Shown: positions 58,024 through 64,000 of the stretch, one piece after another
Numbering within the stretch: the stretch's first letter is position 1
Layout of the letters: each line of letters starts with the position of its first letter
Assembly: GCF_031877795.1 (NCBI RefSeq)
Contig: NC_133932.1
Location: 18,230,180-18,294,179 of the forward strand
Direction of reading: 5' to 3'
DNA length: 64,000 nucleotides
DNA from: Strix aluco
Taxonomy: Eukaryota; Chordata; Aves; Strigiformes; Strigidae
Program-made: the position numbers and the translations under genes
The notes under the pieces: generated by a model
The model's database searches: none
Told to the model about the DNA's origin: nothing
Seen by the model: the letters and a program-made list of their open reading frames with translations, nothing else

Positions 58024-61000
58024 TCAGTTGGACTGACTTAGAGCAGGGTGGAGAGTTGGCAAAGATAGGCAGCAAAGCCTGGTACACACCTGGGGCTTCC
58101 TGATCTTTCGCACCTCCCTGCTTTTCTTCTGTCCCCTTCTTTTCCTCTCTTCTCTTCTTTGCTTCGTGGCATGGCCTCTCCTCTGCCCAGGTCTCTTCTC
58201 TCTTTCGTTTCCTTTGGCCGTCGTCTTCCTGGCAGGAGCCTGCAAACCTTTCCATCCCACAGCATGGTTAGACAGGGAAAGCCAGGATCAACTGGAATCA
58301 GCTCTTGATTTAACCAAAGCTGACTCGTTTTACCTTCTGTGCTCCGAGAGGCTCTTCAGTTCTTCTGCGCATCCCAGGGATTCTACCACGGTCTCAGTGG
58401 TGGCTGGAGACAAAGCAACGGGTGCCTAAAACAGAAAGGTCGTCATTAGCAGGTGGCAAGGGATGCCCTGAAGTAGTAAGCAACTGCTTGGCACGTTGCT
58501 GCCTTAGCTCTACAGGGGAGATCTCTTTGGCTGGTTTGAGTCAGCCCTTTCTTCCAAGGTTCTCGCTCTGGAACACAGTGTTCACATGGGTGGGGGACAG
58601 TCCATTTGTGGGGGCCATTCAGCAGAGAGCCTGCGATCCCCTGCCAGGCAAGGAAAGGCTTGCCCACTTCCTTCTGCCAGCATTTCTTCTGCCCTCCCAA
58701 GACAGAGCTCTGCGGATGTCCATTTGGTGCAAGACAACCTTCTGTGGTGGGAGGCTTTGCTTTTGAAATCTATCTTTCTGTGGCGTTTTGTAGGTATTTC
58801 CTCTGATTAAGCACATGCCTAAGGCATAGGAGAAAAGACCTTTCCAGTTTTACTGACAGTGTATCATTCCATGGGGGGAAAAATAAAATGCAAAGCCACA
58901 AGAGACTGAACGCCAGGAAGAGGCACAGCAGCTGCTTGGACTCAACAGCAACTGCCCTCCTCCTGCCTAAGACACATTGTTGCAGCGCTTGTGGAGCTGC
59001 CATACCTCCGCCCTTTCTGCTCCCACCACCGCCTCTCCCCCCGCTGCTCTCTGGAGGATGAGCAGAGAGGCTGGTGCATCCAGGCAGGCTTTTGCCTGGT
59101 GCTCGGCATCTGCTTCGCCTGGAGGGCCGTGCTGCTTTTCCAAAGGCAACTCTGGAAAGCAAAAGCGTGTGCAGCAAAGTGACTGGTTGGAAGTGGACAA
59201 CAGCTAAAGCAAAACCCACAGGAAGCCCTACCCCAGCTGTCTGCTCAGGCTGTGACAGCCCTCAGTCCCTCCTCATACCTGTGGGTCTGTCCACGGGCTC
59301 AGGTGACGTCTGGCCAGCCATCTCCTCCCCAAAGATGTCGCTGCCGTTTTCAATCAGAAATTCCACCAGCAGCTTCACCTGCACACATCAAAGCCTTGGT
59401 TTCAGGGCAGGTGTCTGAAAACACGTCAAGCAGCCTTTCCCGCTCCTGAGCCTTGCTTCTGCGCAGAAGGCTGTGGCTGTGGGGCTGCTCTTCCAGGCAG
59501 CCACTCCACCGGCATTTGCGCAAGAGAGGAGCAAGCTCTGAGGGTCCAGGCAGGCTGCAGCCAGCCGGTCAGTACAGCGTACCTTCTCGGTCACCTCCAG
59601 CGCGGCCTCGAGGGGGAGCAGCTCCTCGTCAGGTGGGCCCAGCAGGTTTGGCCCCAGGCAGATGGCCAGGTTGCTGGAGGTCATTCTGCTGGTGGACACG
59701 TGGTGGCCGATGTTCTGCAGCAGGGAGAGCAGCCGCTGGAGGAGGAGGAGATGGGCTGCAGGCAACTTCTCGGCCACCCTGAGGGAGCAGGAACACAACG
59801 TTAAGGAAGCAGATGCTGCCCACAGCTGTCCCTGAAGCTTGCACAAGGCAGGCGGGAGCCAGTGTCTGTGCTGCGCCACTTTCCAGGTGCTCTCAGGCAG
59901 CGATCAGGAGGAAAACACACTGTTGCTTCCCAGCTCCTGGTTTCACCCAAGCCCACGCAAGGGAAGGCTCCCTGCCCACGCCCTTTCCCCCCGAAATGCA
60001 ACCCCAGCCCAGCAAATGCAAGCTGCCAGAAAATGCAACCTTCTAAGGAGCCCGTCCCTTTTCAGGCAAGTCCCAGGACTCTGCCACTCCCTACTCAACA
60101 GGCAGGCTGCTGGCCACACTTACACTTTCAGCGCTTCCACCCTGGCCTCCTTGCTTGGCCTCTCCATGGCTTGCATCCAGTCCTGGTAGACGCCGACAAC
60201 GAGGAGCTTGCCGGGGATGCTGCGTAGAAAGTCCTGCAAGGCCAAGGGCTTCAGGTGAGCCTTTGAAGATTCCAGGCCAGCCAGGAGCTCTTCCAGCTGC
60301 AGGGCAGAAGCGCTCACCTTCAAGATGGCAGCTAGCAGGATGACAGGCTGGTTTGCCAGGTCCACATCTGCGCCGCGGTCGAGGTCCTCCTTCAGCTTCT
60401 GGAGCGCTGTCCCCCTGTCGGATCTCCGGAATATCCCCTCCGTCGACGGTCCTCTCTGGTACAGGATGTCCAGGAGCTCCTGCGGGAGACGCAGGAGGAC
60501 AGCTGCTTGGCTGAAGAAACAAGTGACAGCAGAGGCCAGAGCTCTGCCCCAGGCTGGGCTCCCCCCCGCCCCCGCAAAGGGTCTGGCGCCAGAAGCGGTG
60601 GCCGTGGGTGAAGAGCCCAGTGCCCCAGCCACCCCCGCAGCCGCTGGGGACACTGCCTCTGGAGCAGCCGGAGGGAGGGCTGGGGCTCCCCTGTCCAGGC
60701 TGGCCTACCTGGATGGGCCGGGGCAGCGTGCCGGCCTCCTCGCAGAGGGCTGCCAGGGGCTGCCCAAAGAGCGCCCTGCTGCAGCCGGAGCCCGCCTGCC
60801 CTGGCGCCGGGGCAGCGGCCGGGCTCTGCCGCAGCGCAAAGGGCCAGGGCAGCCCCCTCCTCCTCCTGCTGCTGCTGCCGCCGCCGCTCCCTCCCGCTGC
60901 AAAGGGAAAGAGAGCAAGAGCCCGTCAGTGGGAACCGCCAGGCCAGTGCTCCCGGAGCCTGCCCTGCCCTGCCCTGCCCTGCCTGCAGCGCGGTGCTGAG

Positions 61001-62906
61001 TGCTGCGGCGGGACGGGACGGGACGGGACGGGACGGGCAGGGAGCCGGCAGCTGGAGCCAGGGCTCTGGCTCAGCGGCTCCGGCTCGCAGTCTCCTGAGA
61101 GCCAGCGGGACAGCGGGACAGCCCCGCCCAGCCCTCGCCCTGCCCTCCTCCAGGCTGCGAGCAGCAGCAGAGGGAGGCTCCCTGTCCCGCAGAATCACGT
61201 CCAGCGGCCGCTGCCCAGCGGGTGTCCTTGCTCGTCCGGGTGACGTCCGTCCTCCCTTGGGGTGCCCGACCTGCGGGGTGACACTCAGGGAACAAGGGAG
61301 CACGGCTCCTCCCGGCTCTGGCCGAGGAGCAGGGACCCATCTGCCCGGCTCTGGGGACAGAGCTCAGGCAGGCAGCACCTCGAGTGCTCAGCACTGTCGA
61401 AGGGTCCCGAGCACTCAGCTCTCTCCTGCTGCAGTGTGATGGGCACCGATTTCCTCTGGCCAAAGGGCAGCAGCAACAGCATCCTCAGTTGTGCAGACGT
61501 GCCGGTCCAGGAGAAAAGAAGGCCCTCCCTGCCCTTCGTTCCCAAACTTACCTGGTGAGTGGCAAAGTCCGCCTCCACTGGTAGACGGGGCTGTTGGAGG
61601 CCCTTGCTTGGGGTCAGCCTGCAAGAAGCAGGCTGCACTTAGAGAGCATCCCCGCGGCAGAAAGGGCCACCAGCAAGCGGCCACCCGGCACCAGCAGCCT
61701 GAGGGCGGCAGAGCGGGGACCCTCTGCCCTCCCACGCTCTCTACCTCACGTGGCAGGTTTCCTCCCAGCACCACCAGCAAGGACATGCGGCGTTCCTGGT
61801 AGCTCCCCAACCCTCTCTGCACCCAGGCTGGCACCGCGGGACCCTCCCTCCCTCCTGCACAGGCTCACCCCACTCGCCGCACAGCCCTGGCACCCCGGCA
61901 CAGCCAGAGGTGGGTGAAAGGCAGCCGTTCTCACCTCTGTCTGGCCCTCCATCAGCCTCTCCAGGCTCCTGGCGCTGAATGTCCTCCACTGGGCAGGAGA
62001 GAAAGAGTGGAAGGAGGTGAGCAGCGATGCCTCTGCTGCTCGGCTGGAGGGCCAGTGCTCGGGGACAGCGGCCAGACTAGAGAGACACTCACTCCATGGC
62101 GTCGGCTCAGCTCCTTCTGCAGGAGTTTGATGGACGGGACGTTGGTCACTCGGGCTCCCGTGGCTCCTTCGGGTGTCCTGTCACCAGGAAAGGACAGGGA
62201 GAAAGCTGGCTGAGCCCCAAGCCACCTCTTTTCCCTTGTCAGGCAGCTCTGCCCGAGAGCTGCCCACAGCCGCAGCGGCAGCTCTCCCCACCTGGGGAGC
62301 TGTGTTCCCCCATCCGGCCGCGCCTGAAGCACCCCCCTAGCTTACCCCAGCAGCTTGCCCAGCCACAGCTGCTTCAGTGCCCGGGAGCTGCAGAAAGAGA
62401 GGAGAACCAGCATCAGGCCCCGCTGCCCCCCAGCCCCTGGGCCCCTGCACAGCCTTGCCCCTTGGGAAGGGCTGAGGGGCAGCACGAGGCCCCGTGGGGC
62501 AGGACAGGGGTGCTGCCCAAGCCCTGGCTCCCTCGTTGCTGCCAGAGCAGCTGCTCCTGCCCTTCCCTTCTGGGGACCAAAAGGCGACCAGGGGATGCAG
62601 GATGTGGGAACGCATCCCCATCCCTCCCTGCCCAGGCTCTGCATGGAGGGCAGAGGCCATTCACAGGGTGGCGTGGGCATGGTTGGGACCCTCTCCTGCC
62701 CAGCCGTGGGACGTGGCACCACGACTCACCCGAAAGTGGCAACACAGGTGCCGCTGGGCCAGATGAGGAGGATGGAGGTCCCGTCCTCATCGCTGCCTTC
62801 CTCCTCCTCCTCCTCTTTGATGTCCCCCGCTGTCTCCTTCCCGCTGCTCAGCACCCACAGCTGGTCCAGGGCCAGGCGGAGCTGTGGGCGCAGGGTGGTG
62901 CCACGT
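58024..62906 (-). CDS. PH-RhoGAP protein, ARHGAP20/TAGAP-like, copy 4 (5' end beyond window)
   Basis: Fourth copy. The third to sixteenth exons are present, shifted 48,704 bases from copy 1: 62730-62906, 62346-62387, 62093-62177, 61935-61988, 61745-61795, 61552-61618, 60709-60896, 60318-60479, 60124-60233, 59583-59778, 59279-59378, 59006-59151, 58334-58425 and 58024-58228. The first two exons should lie past 64000, beyond the retroviral insertion. The frame is open across the visible part, and the RhoGAP domain with GIFRRS is complete. Private changes I noticed (near 58516, 58955 and 60641) fall in introns. It is incomplete because of the window edge, not because of damage. Confidence 0.78.
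61010..61037. repeat. (GGGAC)n microsatellite, unit 4
   Basis: Same tract and repeat number as at 12306-12333. Confidence 0.85.
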
Positions 62907-62991
62907 CTGTGGAGAAGAGAGACAGGCAGTGAGCCGGAGGTGGCCGCCTTGGGGTGCCCCCGGGCAGAGCCCTGCCCCCCACCTGCCCTTG

Positions 62992-64000
62992 TGTGGTGGT
63001 TTAGGCCCTGCCGGGACCAGAGACCACATTGCCACTGCCCCTCCCCCACCCTCCGACCGGAACGGGGCAGGGAGTGAAATACAAACCCCGGGGTTGCGAT
63101 AACGAGACGTTTAATACAACAATGCAACAACAACAAACCAAACAACAACAAGAACGATAACAATAGCAATAACAGTAATAACAATAAACAGAACAAGGGA
63201 TATAGCGATACAGCAGTGAGGAGAGCGACCCCACACCACGCGTTTACCAACTGAGCAATCCCACACCACTGAGGGATCTTCTGAGAGGCCGGGTAAGGGA
63301 GACAATTGCTCAACCTCCTCCAGGGCAGCTATACCAAAGGCTCACCAGTACTCTCTTGGGTCTTTAAATTACCCTCTCCTGAGGTAATCTATACCTAGGA
63401 TGCACGGGGCATCTGGGCCAGTCACAATGGGGTGCTTACGCCAGTCCTTCCCAGTTAAGCTTACTTCAGCTTCTAATAGGGTCAGCTGTTGGGACCCCCC
63501 TGTCACTCCGGAGAGACAGATGGGTTCAACCCCACTGTATGGCATCAGGGTGCACTGTGCACCAGTATCTACCAAGGCCTTATATTCTCGTGGGTCTGAT
63601 GTGCCAGGCCATCGGATCCACACCGTCCAGTAAATCCGATTATCCCTTTCCTCCACCTGGCTGGAGGCAGGGCCCCTCTAATCCTGCTCAGCATCACTCA
63701 CTTGTTGTAAGAGCGACTCCTGCAAGAATGACTCACTTGTCCCCTCAAGACGGTCAGACATAATGTTGGCCATTCTATTCTGTCTGGGGGATTTCCGACT
63801 GGACACTGGAGCTGCGTCTCTCTTGGAAGACTCCCCTTTCATGGTGGTCTTCCCTTTCAGCTGCTGTACTCGTGCAGCTAGGGCGAGAGTGGGCTGTCCA
63901 TCCCACCTCCTCGTGTTTTCCCCATGGTCGCGGAGGAAGAACCACAGGGTGCCCTGTGGTGTGTACCTTCCACTGCCCTTCTCTTGGGTGGGGAAACGCC
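62992..64000 (-). mobile_element. Broken endogenous retrovirus in the RhoGAP intron (unit 4, cut by window end)
   Basis: The left part of the same fossil: partial 3' LTR from 62992, protease 63369-63656, and the gag C-terminal part from about 63678 to the window end. Its minisatellite, gag N-terminal part and 5' LTR would lie outside the window. Confidence 0.88.

Larger units (their letters stand above)
54620..64000. repeat. Segmental duplication unit 4 (cut by window end)
   Basis: Fourth copy, lying 14,040 bases to the right of unit 3 and truncated only by the end of the window, inside the retroviral insertion. It shares two left-end variants with unit 3. Whether the array continues further cannot be seen here. 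Confidence 0.97.

Overview
The window looks like nuclear DNA of a bird, most likely a passerine. The signs are several CR1 LINE fragments in typical avian form, an LTR pair whose element-sense ends (TGTCCTGG ... ACCACCACA) resemble common passerine endogenous retroviruses, and short-intron, GC-rich vertebrate gene structure. Nothing bacterial is present.

Layout. Positions 1-5916 are single-copy, AT-rich flank with two CR1 fragments, one doubtful LTR-like stretch and no gene I can support. From 5917 to the end the window is a head-to-tail segmental duplication: unit 1 at 5917-22869 (16,953 bases), unit 2 at 22870-40579 (17,710), unit 3 at 40580-54619 (14,040), and unit 4 from 54620, cut by the window end. 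Units are nearly identical; by eye only scattered single-base differences are seen outside one internal minisatellite, which explains almost all the length variation.

Each unit holds one minus-strand host gene. Sixteen exons with GT/AG borders and matching phases give one open frame of about 608 residues: a PH-like region, a complete RhoGAP domain with its arginine finger, and a lysine/arginine-rich tail. It resembles the ARHGAP20/TAGAP type of Rho GTPase-activating protein. Copies 1-3 are complete here; copy 4 lacks its first two exons only because the window ends.

In every copy the intron between the second and third exons carries an old, broken endogenous retrovirus on the same strand as the gene, flanked by the same 5-base target duplication. 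It inserted once, before the locus duplicated. Inside its gag region lies a 54-base minisatellite of about 83, 97 and 29 repeats in units 1, 2 and 3. Since 54 is a multiple of three, the array stays open in several frames on both strands and produces very long but probably meaningless ORFs.

Between gene copies each unit has a solo LTR, CR1 fragments, a (TG)n tract close to the unit junction, and a GC-rich stretch upstream of the first exon that may be the promoter.
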